Positions 31,952-41,123 of a stretch of 64,000 nucleotides of DNA are shown here, one piece after another (position 1 is the stretch's first letter; each line of letters opens with the position of its first letter). Location of the stretch: positions 1 to 64,000 of the forward strand of contig JANQEU010000104.1 of assembly GCA_028278225.1 (NCBI GenBank), given 5' to 3'. A model generated the notes under the pieces. The model was given only the letters and a program-made list of their open reading frames with translations, ran no database searches and was not told the origin of the DNA. This DNA is from Cyclobacteriaceae bacterium (lineage in GTDB: Bacteria; Bacteroidota; Bacteroidia; Cytophagales; Cyclobacteriaceae). A program made the position numbers and the translations under genes.

Positions 31952-33237
31952 AGCTCTTCCAGTTCAGCAATCACAAAAGTACTGCCAGTTATCAATATCA
32001 GGTCATTAATACCGGCATTAGACAACGCTGCCTTCTTCGCTACATTGACATTTTCGTATGAATCGCAATTAAGCCGTAGTTTCTTTCCTGTTTCGAGAAG
32101 ATCATTGGCCCGGACTGAACGGGGCACATCACTATGAGTGAAATAAAAGGTCGCATCCGGGGGAAATATGCCGAGGATCCGCTCAACGTTTTTATCCTGA
32201 ACTGTGCCGAAAACAATATGCAATTTGCGGTATGATTCGCCTTTGATTTGTGATACAAGATCCTCAATTCCTTCCTGGTTATGGCTCACATCCGCGATGA
32301 CCAGGGGACTCGCTCCCATTTGCTGGAACCTGCCTTTCAAACCGGTATTGCCTGTAACATTTGATAAACCTGCCTGAATGTGCTCCGGGAGTATTTTCCA
32401 CTCTTTCGTCTCCAGCGTTCTGATCACTTCAAAGATCCCGGGCAGATTTTTCAAATAATAATTCGCTTTAAGGTCCAGTCTGATTTCCAGTGAGTCCCTC
32501 CCGTCCGTGATCGATATATTCCGGTCCGATCCGTCAATCGCATCAGAAGTGATCCTGTATCTTGAGGCCTTCACGTTAAGGGTTGTATTTTTGGCTATTG
32601 CCTGGGATTCAAAAACCTTGATGATCTCAGGTTGAAAGGTCCCGATCACAACGGGGACATGCGCTTTTATTATCCCGGCTTTTTCTACAGCGATCTCACC
32701 CAATGTTTCTCCCAGGATTTCCTGGTGATCCAGTCCGATATTTGTAATAAGGCTTACCTCCGGAACAAGGACATTGGTACTGTCCAGCCTGCCTCCCAAC
32801 CCGGTTTCTACAACAGCTATGTCAACGGCTTCTTTGGCAAAATGGTAAAAAGCCATTGCCACTGTCACTTCGAAGAATGAGGGATTTATTTTTTCTATCA
32901 CAGGCCTGATCCTGGAAACAAAAGAAACTACTTCAGGCTCCCCCATCTGCTCTCCATTAATTTTGATCCTTTCAGTAAATCGCTTGAGATGCGGAGAAGT
33001 GTACAGACCTACTTTGTAGCCGGCCGACTGAAGAATTGATGCAATTGCATGGCAACTGGTGCCTTTTCCATTGGTACCGGCCACATGGATGGATCTGATC
33101 TTTTTTTCCGGATTACCCAATGCATCCAGCAATGCTATTGTATTATGAAGGTCAGGTTTGAGGGCAGCTTTCCCCTGTCTTTGAAAAATCGGGAGTCTCT
33201 GATAGAGATATTCGAGGGTTTCCTCGTATGTCATCAC
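31948..33237 (-). CDS. folC: Bifunctional folylpolyglutamate/dihydrofolate synthase
   Basis: A 429-residue Mur-ligase-family enzyme that adds glutamate to folates. The P-loop is VAGTNGKGTSC (residues about 52-62); SPHLKRFTERIKING, ETGLGGRLDSTN, TNIGLDHQEILG and IIGKAHV-type segments match FolC. ADVSHNQEGIEDLV is the C-terminal domain motif. It overlaps trmB by 4 bp and the TonB-like gene by 4 bp, so it is translated from the same long transcript. Confidence 0.95.
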   Translation of the reverse strand: MMTYEETLEYLYQRLPIFQRQGKAALKPDLHNTIALLDALGNPEKKIRSIHVAGTNGKGTSCHAIASILQSAGYKVGLYTSPHLKRFTERIKINGEQMGEPEVVSFVSRIRPVIEKINPSFFEVTVAMAFYHFAKEAVDIAVVETGLGGRLDSTNVLVPEVSLITNIGLDHQEILGETLGEIAVEKAGIIKAHVPVVIGTFQPEIIKVFESQAIAKNTTLNVKASRYRITSDAIDGSDRNISITDGRDSLEIRLDLKANYYLKNLPGIFEVIRTLETKEWKILPEHIQAGLSNVTGNTGLKGRFQQMGASPLVIADVSHNQEGIEDLVSQIKGESYRKLHIVFGTVQDKNVERILGIFPPDATFYFTHSDVPRSVRANDLLETGKKLRLNCDSYENVNVAKKAALSNAGINDLILITGSTFVIAELEEL

Positions 33238-34076
33238 CTGGATCTGAGTATGAAGGTGATCGTACCGGTAGAAAAGGGAGCCGGTTCGTATTCACCTGTC
33301 TTTTCCAAAACCAATTGCTCCACGGCACGCCTGTACAATAGTTCAACAGAAGGAGTAACGGTTGATGTCAGGGTCTTTATCGAGACGATATAACCTTCTT
33401 CATCGACCTTGATCTCGAAAACAATCTTTCCGGATTCCTGTGATTTATCATTAGGGTCAGGAACTTCCTCCAGCCTCCAGCCGGTAAGTTGTAATGTCGC
33501 TCCCCGGTTTTCTCCCGTACCAGTTGCACTGTTATAGAGCGCCCTTTCGTCTATGACCGGTTCCGCCTCTTCTTCTTCCCCGGTTTCCTCCTTTTGCTTT
33601 TCAGGATCATCCGCAGAAATATCCGGTTTTTCCTCCTCCGGGCTTGTACTAACCTCCTCCGCAGGAATTATTTCCTCCTGGCGCTGTTCTTCCGCTTCGA
33701 TAATATCAGGACTGTTGACATCCTCTGTGACAGGCTCCTCCGCCTGTTCGGTTGTTTCCGTTTCAGTCTGTGTTTCTTCAGCAACATCCGCTTCTGTTAC
33801 TGGCTCCGTTTCCTGCGTGGCATCGATTTCTTCCCTATTGTCAGCAGGGACGGGTTCTTCAGCTTCCTCCAAAACTTCCACCGGTGCTTCTGCCGGCGTA
33901 TCGAGATCCCTGTTTGCCTGCTCCGTTCCAAAACTGAGCTCTATTCCATACTCCGGAAGGGGGGGTATGATCTCTCTCCAGGCCACCATAAAGTATAAAA
34001 TAGCCACCACAATTACCTGGACACCCAATGTGATCAGAATGCTCTTTTGACGATATCTTTTCTCGTCTTCCTCCAT
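33234..34076 (-). CDS. TonB-like energy transducer with acidic linker
   Basis: A 280-residue protein: a short cytoplasmic start, one membrane helix (ILITLGVQVIVVAILYFMVAW, about 13-33), a long periplasmic linker (about 45-190) rich in Glu, Pro and Thr, and a TonB-like C-terminal domain ending VEQLVLEKTGEYEPAPFSTGT. The linker is acidic instead of the usual Lys-Pro/Glu-Pro stretch. It follows exbD directly, so it most likely completes an ExbB-ExbD-TonB motor energised by the proton gradient. A TolA-like role is also possible. Confidence 0.7.
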   Translation of the reverse strand: MEEDEKRYRQKSILITLGVQVIVVAILYFMVAWREIIPPLPEYGIELSFGTEQANRDLDTPAEAPVEVLEEAEEPVPADNREEIDATQETEPVTEADVAEETQTETETTEQAEEPVTEDVNSPDIIEAEEQRQEEIIPAEEVSTSPEEEKPDISADDPEKQKEETGEEEEAEPVIDERALYNSATGTGENRGATLQLTGWRLEEVPDPNDKSQESGKIVFEIKVDEEGYIVSIKTLTSTVTPSVELLYRRAVEQLVLEKTGEYEPAPFSTGTITFILRSR

Positions 34077-34466
34077 TTAGTTGGGTTTTGTGGCGATCGA
34101 AACTTTTGCCTCAAGGGCCGTAGCAATGGATGCTACCCGAACCAGGTGATCCACCGGAACCGACTTATCACAATGCAAAACCACTACTCCCGCTTTGCCC
34201 GTAAATGCATTTCTTAGCACACCTTCCAGCTTGTTCAGGCTAACCCGCTCGTCGTCCACGTAATACTTAAGATCCTTGGTAATGGTGACGCTTACTTTTT
34301 GAATTACAATATTTGAAGATTTGGAAGTAGGCAGATTTACCGGTAGTCCGGAAGGTGTGATGAAAGATGCCGTAAGCATGAAAAAAATCAATAACAAAAA
34401 TATCACATCCGTCATTGAAGACATGCTGAATGCCGCTTCGACCTTATGTTTGGATTTAAGATTCAT
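34077..34466 (-). CDS. exbD: ExbD/TolR-type biopolymer transport protein
   Basis: A 129-residue protein with one membrane helix (SSMTDVIFLLLIFFMLTASF). Asp20 in MTDVIF is the conserved proton-path residue. The periplasmic domain has VNLPTSKSSNIV and VVLHCDKSVPVDHLVRVA. It overlaps exbB by 4 bp and is directly followed by the TonB-like gene. Confidence 0.9.
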   Translation of the reverse strand: MNLKSKHKVEAAFSMSSMTDVIFLLLIFFMLTASFITPSGLPVNLPTSKSSNIVIQKVSVTITKDLKYYVDDERVSLNKLEGVLRNAFTGKAGVVVLHCDKSVPVDHLVRVASIATALEAKVSIATKPN

Positions 34467-35140
34467 TTTTGAGGTTCCTGCAACAGGTCAATAAAATCAA
34501 TAGCCGTATATTCCATCCGATGAACAACCTTCTGAACCCTGGTTACCAGGTAATTGTAGCCCAGATAAGCCAGAATTCCGATAAATAACCCGGTAGCGGT
34601 TGTGATCATTGCTTCATATATCCCACTTGAAAGCAGTTTTGGACTCACCGCTCCCTCTTCCTGTGCGATTGAGATAAATGCCTGGATCATGCCGGTTACC
34701 GTACCCAGGAAACCGATCATAGGAGCCGCTCCCGAAATGGTGGCCAGCATACTCAGGTTCTTTTCCAGCTTATAGATCTCAATCTTGCCGATATTCTCAA
34801 TGGAAACCTCAATATTCTTTAGTGAAGATCCAATCCTTGAAATACCCTTTTCAATCATCCTCGCTACCGGAGTATCCGTCTGGGCGCATATTATTCGTGC
34901 TTCTTCGATCCTGCCTGACTGTACCTTATCCCTGATCTGCCGGTGGAATTCGGAGGGTGTTTTGGACGATTTTCTAATTGTCATCACCCTTTCAACAAAA
35001 ATGTATATGGCAAAGAGCCAGAGAAGTATGAGAGGCAGCATCATGTAGCCACCTTTAAACATCAGGTCGATTACCCGCATGGTTTCAGGGTCGTCGACCA
35101 TCTCCGTGGTTTGCTGTAAAATGGAAAGGAGATCAATCAT
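34463..35140 (-). CDS. exbB: ExbB/MotA/TolQ proton channel
   Basis: From ATG 35140 the product is 225 residues (a TTG at 35146 adds two). Three membrane helices are visible: GGYMMLPLILLWLFAIYIFVE, then after a long cytoplasmic loop ISGAAPMIGFLGTVTGMIQAF and ITTATGLFIGILAYLGYNYLV. GAAPMIGFLGTVTGM and the TTATGL motif are family signatures. With ExbD it forms the inner-membrane motor for the downstream TonB-like protein. Confidence 0.9.
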   Translation of the reverse strand: MIDLLSILQQTTEMVDDPETMRVIDLMFKGGYMMLPLILLWLFAIYIFVERVMTIRKSSKTPSEFHRQIRDKVQSGRIEEARIICAQTDTPVARMIEKGISRIGSSLKNIEVSIENIGKIEIYKLEKNLSMLATISGAAPMIGFLGTVTGMIQAFISIAQEEGAVSPKLLSSGIYEAMITTATGLFIGILAYLGYNYLVTRVQKVVHRMEYTAIDFIDLLQEPQK

Positions 35141-35142
35141 TT

Positions 35143-35193
35143 GCAATGTTCCTGTTTGACGCGATTACAACGCGAATTTAACAGAAACATTGC
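35143..35193. repeat. Inverted repeat upstream of exbB
   Basis: GCAATGTTCCTGTT (35143-35156) and AACAGAAACATTGC (35180-35193) match at 13 of 14 positions as inverted arms around a 23-bp loop that itself contains two GCG-type direct segments. It lies between the SPOR gene and exbB and may be an operator, attenuator or terminator of the preceding gene. Confidence 0.45.
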
Positions 35194-35201
35194 ATTATAA
35201 A

Positions 35202-36281
35202 TCAATATCTGAGCGCCCAGATACTGTCGCCAAATTTTCCGGTATAATTACCCAAACTGCCATTTGCCGCATCAAATGAATCGAACTCGGCAATGGCTAC
35301 CCTGAAAAAAATATATTCCCTGAATGGTGGTATAATTATCGGGCTTTCACCGTCAGCTGAAAGTTTCTTGGCATAATCCATGGCCAGGTCGTCATCTATA
35401 AAGCTGCCGATGATCACGTATGATTTTCCGGTTTGTGACTCAAGGGTTATGATCTCTCCCGGAGTCGCCGCTGTGGGCATTTCCTGAACAGGCTCCGGCT
35501 CAGGCTCCTCTGCTACAGGTGCTGTTTCCTGTGCCGGTGTTTCCACAGGCTCCTCGACAGGGGGAGCGGATTCAGATACTTCTTCCGTTGGTGCTCCGCC
35601 TCCCTGGCTGTCCCAAATGATGTATGACACAGCCGCAATTAAGGTGATCACAATAGAGCCAATAATGACAATCCTGGCAAAATTGCGTTTATCTTTCGGA
35701 CTCCCCGCACCGGATACCAATTGATCCTTGTATTCTTTACCCTGACTGACAAAAACGGAACTCCCCGTTGTTTTCGGCTGACTACTGGAGTCGTCCGCAC
35801 CGAAGACAGACGTGAGGGTATCTTCTTTTTCCTGAAATTCATCGAAAGACTCCTCTTCATAGAACTCGGGTTCGGACCCACCGGACTCCGTATCGCTTAC
35901 CTCGGGGCCCTCCGACTCGATTTTCTCAATTTCGGCCTCCAGTTCTTCATCCGATATCTCTGATTCGATATCACCAAGATCGATATCCTCCAGCTCCAAT
36001 TCTTCCTGGGGCTCTGCTTCTTTTGAAGGTTCTTCGGCTTTCTCTTCCGGCTCTGGCGGTGCCTCCTCAGTTTGCGCCGGTTCTTCAACCGCCGGAACCT
36101 CTACCTCTTCCTCTATCGGCGCCTCATCCTCCGGTTCCCCGGGCGCCTCCATCTCATCTTCAAAATCATCTTCGTCATCTAACTCTTCAAACTCCAGATC
36201 CGGTAATCCGAAATCATCATCGTCATTGAATTGTTCGTCCTTTTCTTCTTCTGGTTCGTCTTGGTTTTTCTTTTTGGCCAT
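35202..36281 (-). CDS. SPOR-domain membrane protein with acidic cytoplasmic part
   Basis: A 359-residue protein. Residues about 1-195 are extremely acidic (Asp/Glu clusters) and presumably cytoplasmic; one membrane helix follows (IVIIGSIVITLIAAVSYIIW, about 205-225); then a Pro/Glu linker and a C-terminal SPOR domain (about 283-359, with SYVIIGSFIDDDLAMDYAKK and EYIFFRVAIAEF). SPOR domains bind denuded septal peptidoglycan, so a role at the division site or in the wall is likely. It sits next to the exbB operon and downstream of the TPR and barrel genes on the same strand. Confidence 0.75.
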   Translation of the reverse strand: MAKKKNQDEPEEEKDEQFNDDDDFGLPDLEFEELDDEDDFEDEMEAPGEPEDEAPIEEEVEVPAVEEPAQTEEAPPEPEEKAEEPSKEAEPQEELELEDIDLGDIESEISDEELEAEIEKIESEGPEVSDTESGGSEPEFYEEESFDEFQEKEDTLTSVFGADDSSSQPKTTGSSVFVSQGKEYKDQLVSGAGSPKDKRNFARIVIIGSIVITLIAAVSYIIWDSQGGGAPTEEVSESAPPVEEPVETPAQETAPVAEEPEPEPVQEMPTAATPGEIITLESQTGKSYVIIGSFIDDDLAMDYAKKLSADGESPIIIPPFREYIFFRVAIAEFDSFDAANGSLGNYTGKFGDSIWALRY

Positions 36282-36350
36282 TTGTATTTCTTTACGGAAT
36301 CCAATTTAACAAAAGTTTAATACATGCAAAATATTAATCAGGTATTACCC

Positions 36351-38000
36351 TCAGAATTGATAACTAAATCCGATCTTAAATGTGGTTGAATTGACCGGAT
36401 AATACAAATATCGCTGATTTCCCTGGTTCAGGATGTTCCTTGACAGTAAAAAGATTTTTGTCTGATCACTTATATGATAAGTGATATTCAGGCCCAGGTC
36501 AGTAACTGCAGGCAAATCCTTCTTCGAATCATCTGTAAGGACAGCAGACAGTCCTTCGAGCAGGCTTAAGACAGGATTGATTTCCAGCTTTTCTTTCACA
36601 CGAACAGTAGTACCGAGTTGAACCGCGACATCAGGTAAATGGATCGGATCTTCCAGATTGTCAAGCCGGTAATTGTAAGCATCGAAATTTGCATAGAAAG
36701 TGAATAATTTCCGGAAGTCATAAGCCAGCATCAGGTTCAGCCCCACTCGATCCAGATCGTCATATATTAACTCAAATCTTGACGTATCACTCCCTGAGTT
36801 AACGAAAAACAATTGATTCTCCACCGCTGAGTATGAAACGGAAGCGGCATAGGTGAATCCCGGTAAAATGGTCCCCCTGCTCCCTGTCTGAATATTGACG
36901 AATTCCAGGGTTGACCTAAGGTCCAAAGAATCCTGCAAAAACTCATTTTGCAGGGTAAGTTCTTCAAGCCTGTTAGGTATTACCTTACCTCCGATTAAGG
37001 AAAACAGCGATACATTGTCGTTCCAGCTGTAATTCAGTTCAACATCGGGAATGAAAAAGAGATTGGTTTCCCCTCCTTCCGAATAGGTTCCCGTCTCGAT
37101 ACCCGTTTTCACTGACAGATCCTCATTGCGGATCCATAAATACGGGTTTGCGGAGATCCATGTGCGATCCAGCCTGTTCCCTGATTCATATTCGGATAAA
37201 GCAGCACTGATCCCCAGGCCGGGCTGATATACACCGGCACCTTTTCCGGCTATGAAACCACTGAAAGAAACATTATTTTCCGTGTTGAATGTACTGCCGC
37301 CGTCCTCAGATTGCCGGACAATACTCCAAAGAGGCGTCAGTGAAAATAGGATTTTGCTGTCAGATCCTTTGCTGCGGATTTCGGTCTTTACCTGAAGGTT
37401 GTGCCTAAAGATCTTTTCTCTTAAAAACTCCTCCGAATTGCTAAAAAAAGCTGAGTCTGTTAATCCGTAGAAATGATACGTATTTTGAGTATAGTTGATC
37501 ACCGGGTTCAGTATGGCTTTTTTACCGGTCAGTTCCCCAAACAGGCCAATGCGGCTCGCTCCCCTCCCACTTAAGTCGCCGCGGACAGGTCCATTCTTGT
37601 AGCTCTCATGGATTACATTTATTGCAATGTTTTTACCATTCGAATTGACAGTTTGAAAATCATATCCGAGCAACGGCGATACAAGATTTCCAAAACCAAG
37701 GGTTATTTTGTGAGGGTAATACCTTGATCGTGATTTCTTCTCAAGGTTTCTGAAAGTAAAGGATGGCTGATATGATGGTATTTCTATTTTCGGCTCTGCA
37801 ATTTCAAAACTGATCGAAGGCGCCTGGTCCGTTTTTGTGCTGAAATTGAAATTTCTGAATTTGCGGCTTGCTTTTGGAAGTGTGAGATTCTTCTCTTTCT
37901 CAATAATAAATTCGGCAGCTTCTATTTCACCAGTAGTGTCCTGGGACATCAAAGGACTTATCACAGTCAAAACCAAAATAAACGCCAGTAATTCCCTCAT
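36351..38000 (-). CDS. Predicted outer-membrane beta-barrel protein
   Basis: A 549-residue protein with a signal peptide (MRELLAFILVLTVISPLMSQ). After a mixed N-terminal part (residues 20-100), the rest is made of alternating polar/apolar strands with many aromatic residues, ending FKIGFSYQF, with the C-terminal Phe typical of outer-membrane barrels. HKITLGFGNLVSPLLGYDF and KAILNPVINYTQNTYHF are strand-like repeats. It resembles barrel proteins without a TonB-type plug. It overlaps the TPR gene by 4 bp, so the two likely work together in the envelope. The substrate is unknown. Confidence 0.75.
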   Translation of the reverse strand: MRELLAFILVLTVISPLMSQDTTGEIEAAEFIIEKEKNLTLPKASRKFRNFNFSTKTDQAPSISFEIAEPKIEIPSYQPSFTFRNLEKKSRSRYYPHKITLGFGNLVSPLLGYDFQTVNSNGKNIAINVIHESYKNGPVRGDLSGRGASRIGLFGELTGKKAILNPVINYTQNTYHFYGLTDSAFFSNSEEFLREKIFRHNLQVKTEIRSKGSDSKILFSLTPLWSIVRQSEDGGSTFNTENNVSFSGFIAGKGAGVYQPGLGISAALSEYESGNRLDRTWISANPYLWIRNEDLSVKTGIETGTYSEGGETNLFFIPDVELNYSWNDNVSLFSLIGGKVIPNRLEELTLQNEFLQDSLDLRSTLEFVNIQTGSRGTILPGFTYAASVSYSAVENQLFFVNSGSDTSRFELIYDDLDRVGLNLMLAYDFRKLFTFYANFDAYNYRLDNLEDPIHLPDVAVQLGTTVRVKEKLEINPVLSLLEGLSAVLTDDSKKDLPAVTDLGLNITYHISDQTKIFLLSRNILNQGNQRYLYYPVNSTTFKIGFSYQF

Positions 38001-41000
38001 CGAATTGAATCTGTCTTTATTGTATCCTCAGTACTTCCGGTAGTCAGCAGTTCCGCCTCTTTAAGGTCGACCTGCTCCAGTTGAACCTTCGCCCGGTTGA
38101 TCAATTCTTCGTTTTCCGACCGGTCAATAATGGATTTGAGGGTCGCCTTGGCCTGCAATAATTCTTCAAGACCCAGATAGTTTTCGCTGAGCAGCAAATA
38201 AGCCTCATCCGTCCACTTTTTATATGATCCGAATTCACCGATCATGGTGAACAGCGTTTCAATGGATGCCCTGTATTGCTGTTGTGTAAACTGGATCTTT
38301 GCCAGATGGAAATAAGACTCCGCCGCCATCTCATCTTTTACTGAATTTATTACCTGTATCAGGTTATCACTGGCCTGTATGAAATCACCCTCTTCCACAA
38401 GGCACTTCCCGCTTATCAACCAGGCCTCCTCCTCGGCATTGATGGGTTTCCAGTCCGATGCAAGTATCTGGCGGGCATAATAGAGTGCACTGTCATATGC
38501 AGACAGCATGTATTTGCTGAGCATCAGCCCCCGTCTCGCCTTGTATTGATTTCGCTTGTTGTCATCGAGGTTTTTCAACTGATGATAATTCTGAGCCGAT
38601 CTTTCATATTGAGCCAGGTCAAAAAGAACGCTACCGCGTTTATCCAACACCCGTGGCAGGTAAGGATGATCATTAATTTGGACAAGTTCATCCAACCACT
38701 TCAATGCTTCCTCCTGTTGGTTTGATCTCAAATAACTGTCAGCAAGGTAATATTTGATATCCACATCAATTGCAAGCTCCCCGTAATCAAGAAGTTTGAG
38801 AAAAGCAGAAATCGCTTCATCATATAACTGACTGAAATACTTCGACTTAGCATGCTCAAATTCAATAATTGCCAGGCTTTCATTCTCAGGATTTAATTCA
38901 CGCACCTTTGCCATCAATTCCTCAAATCCATCCACGCTATGACCTCTCTGGATAAGATCCTGCAGCCCAAGCAGGGCATTGTTTGTGGTTATATGGCCAG
39001 GATAGCGCTCCAGTAATCTCCTGAGGTCCGCTTCTGCATCCTGATACAATGACAGGTTTGTATTGCATAAGGCTCGCTGGAGAAGTGAATGCGGAACAAG
39101 CGCGTTAGATGGATAAAGAGAGATAAGCCTGGAATTCAATAGTTTACTTTCATCGAATTCAAGATTTTCAAACTTCATTTTTGCCAACTGAAACATGGCA
39201 TTGTCCCGGAATTCGGAACGTGGATGATCATTTATCACCTTTTCAAAGTAATCGGCGGATTCGGGAACCCTGTTTTGCAGGTACGAGACCAGGCCGAGTT
39301 GATAATAAGCATAATCGGCCTGAGACCCCACCAGCGCAGCGCTGTATGATTCCGTGGCTTCTTCATAGTTTTTCTGAATGTAATGGCAATCCCCTATCCT
39401 GATCTTTATGTCATGATAGTTTTCGTATTCATCGGTAACCATTTGCTCTGCAAGCTGAAAATGCCTGATCGCATTTTGAAAATCTCCGGTATTGTAACTG
39501 GCATACCCGAGGCCGTACTCAGCAGAAACGGTTAAGTCGTCAGTGGCCGAATTCCGGATGACACTTCCATAATGTGCTTTTGAGGATTCGAAATCACCGG
39601 AAATGGCATAACTATCGGCCATTATCAGACTGGCCTGCCGGGTGATAGACGCATTTTCATTAAATCCCAATGATTTTTTGAGCATTTCGACTGCTGATGC
39701 TGACTGGCCGTCATTAAAGTACTGCTGACCCTTGTGAAAAGTAACCAACTGATAGGTTTTCCTGGCGGTTTGACTGTTTATCCCGGAGGTTTCAAGGTAT
39801 TCAATGGCCGCATCGTAGTCCGACGTATTGTAATATGCCGTGATCAGCAGATCCGAAGCTTCATTATACCACCTGCTTTCAGGGTATTTTTTAAGGAACG
39901 ATGAGAGTGGGAAAATCGCGTCGTTGTAGCGTTCAGCCTTCAACATGACTTTTCCTTTGAGAAACAGCGCCTGTTCGGAAATACCTGCATCCAAACCGTC
40001 AACAATGGCTGATTCGAACGCATTGACCGCAAGCGTGTATTGTTTCGTGTTGATGTAGAGTTCACCTAATCGAAACGCCGAAAACTGGCCGATTTCCGAA
40101 TTGTCCAAACCTGCGACCTTGTAATTTTCAATAGCTTTTTCTGGTTCATTGATCTGGTCATAGGAATACCCCAGCTTATAATAGAATTCGGGTTTCCTTT
40201 TTTCATTGCCCAGATCCAGGGATCTCCGGAGCGATTTGGAGGCATTGGCGTAATCTTCTATTTCGAAATAGGCTTCTCCCTGGAAAAGCAATAATTGTAT
40301 TTCCTGAGGCCGGCCAACTCTTTCGATGCGATCGGAAGTATATGTGATCAAACTGTCATAGTCCGAAGACATGGCATAGATCCGGGCAACGAGAGGAGCA
40401 GTGTTATTCACAAGATCGGGATCCTCCTCTGCTGCAAGCAGGTTTTGGATAGCCTTTTGCGTATTGCCATTTTGAAAAGCCAGGAATCCGGAGTAGTACA
40501 ATGCTTTGAATTTTTCTTTTTCTCCATAATGTCTTACTTCGTCAAATATTTGTGCCGCACTGTCAAAATAATCTGATTGCAGCAGGCTGTAGGCAAGCCT
40601 GTACCGGACCAATGATAGTTCTTTATTATGGAGCGAAATGACAGGTATTTTGTCATAATACCCGGCGGCTGAGCGGAAGTCTCCCTTGTCGAAATAAAAA
40701 TCCCCAAGCTCCCTGCTCGCCCTGCCGGCCAAAGGTGTTGTTTTTTCCTCCCTGACGATCTCCCTCAGGTCAGTTTCATTATCGAACTGGTGAAGCTGGA
40801 TCGATGCCAGATAATACGAAGCATCCCTGGAAGCCTGCCCGTCTAGCTGAATGTACTTTTGCAGTGAATGCTTTGATTGCAGAAATAATCGTGATCTGTA
40901 TTGATTGACCCCCTTTTCGTACAATTGGGATAATTCCGATTCCTGCAAGGTGGCCTGTCCCAGGCATAAAAAAGAGATATAAAGTGAAAGCTGAAAAAAA

Positions 41001-41011
41001 ATAAATCTCAA
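37997..41011 (-). CDS. Large periplasmic TPR protein
   Basis: A 1004-residue protein with a signal peptide (MRFIFFQLSLYISFLCLGQA). The body is about 25 tetratricopeptide-like helix pairs: examples are DFYFDKGDFRSAAGYYDKI, AEYGLGYASYNTGDFQNAIR and AYLLLSENYLGLEELLQAK. It is probably an assembly scaffold in the periplasm. The 4-bp overlap with the outer-membrane barrel gene points to a complex of the two. Similar TPR/barrel/exbBD/folC neighbourhoods are expected in Cytophagales but were not checked. Confidence 0.8.
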   Translation of the reverse strand: MRFIFFQLSLYISFLCLGQATLQESELSQLYEKGVNQYRSRLFLQSKHSLQKYIQLDGQASRDASYYLASIQLHQFDNETDLREIVREEKTTPLAGRASRELGDFYFDKGDFRSAAGYYDKIPVISLHNKELSLVRYRLAYSLLQSDYFDSAAQIFDEVRHYGEKEKFKALYYSGFLAFQNGNTQKAIQNLLAAEEDPDLVNNTAPLVARIYAMSSDYDSLITYTSDRIERVGRPQEIQLLLFQGEAYFEIEDYANASKSLRRSLDLGNEKRKPEFYYKLGYSYDQINEPEKAIENYKVAGLDNSEIGQFSAFRLGELYINTKQYTLAVNAFESAIVDGLDAGISEQALFLKGKVMLKAERYNDAIFPLSSFLKKYPESRWYNEASDLLITAYYNTSDYDAAIEYLETSGINSQTARKTYQLVTFHKGQQYFNDGQSASAVEMLKKSLGFNENASITRQASLIMADSYAISGDFESSKAHYGSVIRNSATDDLTVSAEYGLGYASYNTGDFQNAIRHFQLAEQMVTDEYENYHDIKIRIGDCHYIQKNYEEATESYSAALVGSQADYAYYQLGLVSYLQNRVPESADYFEKVINDHPRSEFRDNAMFQLAKMKFENLEFDESKLLNSRLISLYPSNALVPHSLLQRALCNTNLSLYQDAEADLRRLLERYPGHITTNNALLGLQDLIQRGHSVDGFEELMAKVRELNPENESLAIIEFEHAKSKYFSQLYDEAISAFLKLLDYGELAIDVDIKYYLADSYLRSNQQEEALKWLDELVQINDHPYLPRVLDKRGSVLFDLAQYERSAQNYHQLKNLDDNKRNQYKARRGLMLSKYMLSAYDSALYYARQILASDWKPINAEEEAWLISGKCLVEEGDFIQASDNLIQVINSVKDEMAAESYFHLAKIQFTQQQYRASIETLFTMIGEFGSYKKWTDEAYLLLSENYLGLEELLQAKATLKSIIDRSENEELINRAKVQLEQVDLKEAELLTTGSTEDTIKTDSIR

Positions 41012-41052
41012 CGTGATGTACCTTACTGTCTGACTTTTGAATAAACGATTCG

Positions 41053-41060
41053 CAAACTTA
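41053..41060 (-). promoter_or_regulatory. -7 element for the TPR/barrel operon
   Basis: On the minus strand TAAGTTTG (consensus TAnnTTTG) lies 41 bp upstream of the TPR gene start. No clear -33 element was found. Confidence 0.35.
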
Positions 41061-41123
41061 AATGGTATAGTGATAACCTGTCTTTTTCTCTGATTTTATT
41101 CACAAAGCTGACGTGATCTTGTT

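Noticed and set aside
33553..34050. Long plus-strand ORF rich in Ser opposite the TonB-like gene
   Set aside because: It is the antisense shadow of the Glu-rich linker; Ser codons arise from complementing Glu codons.
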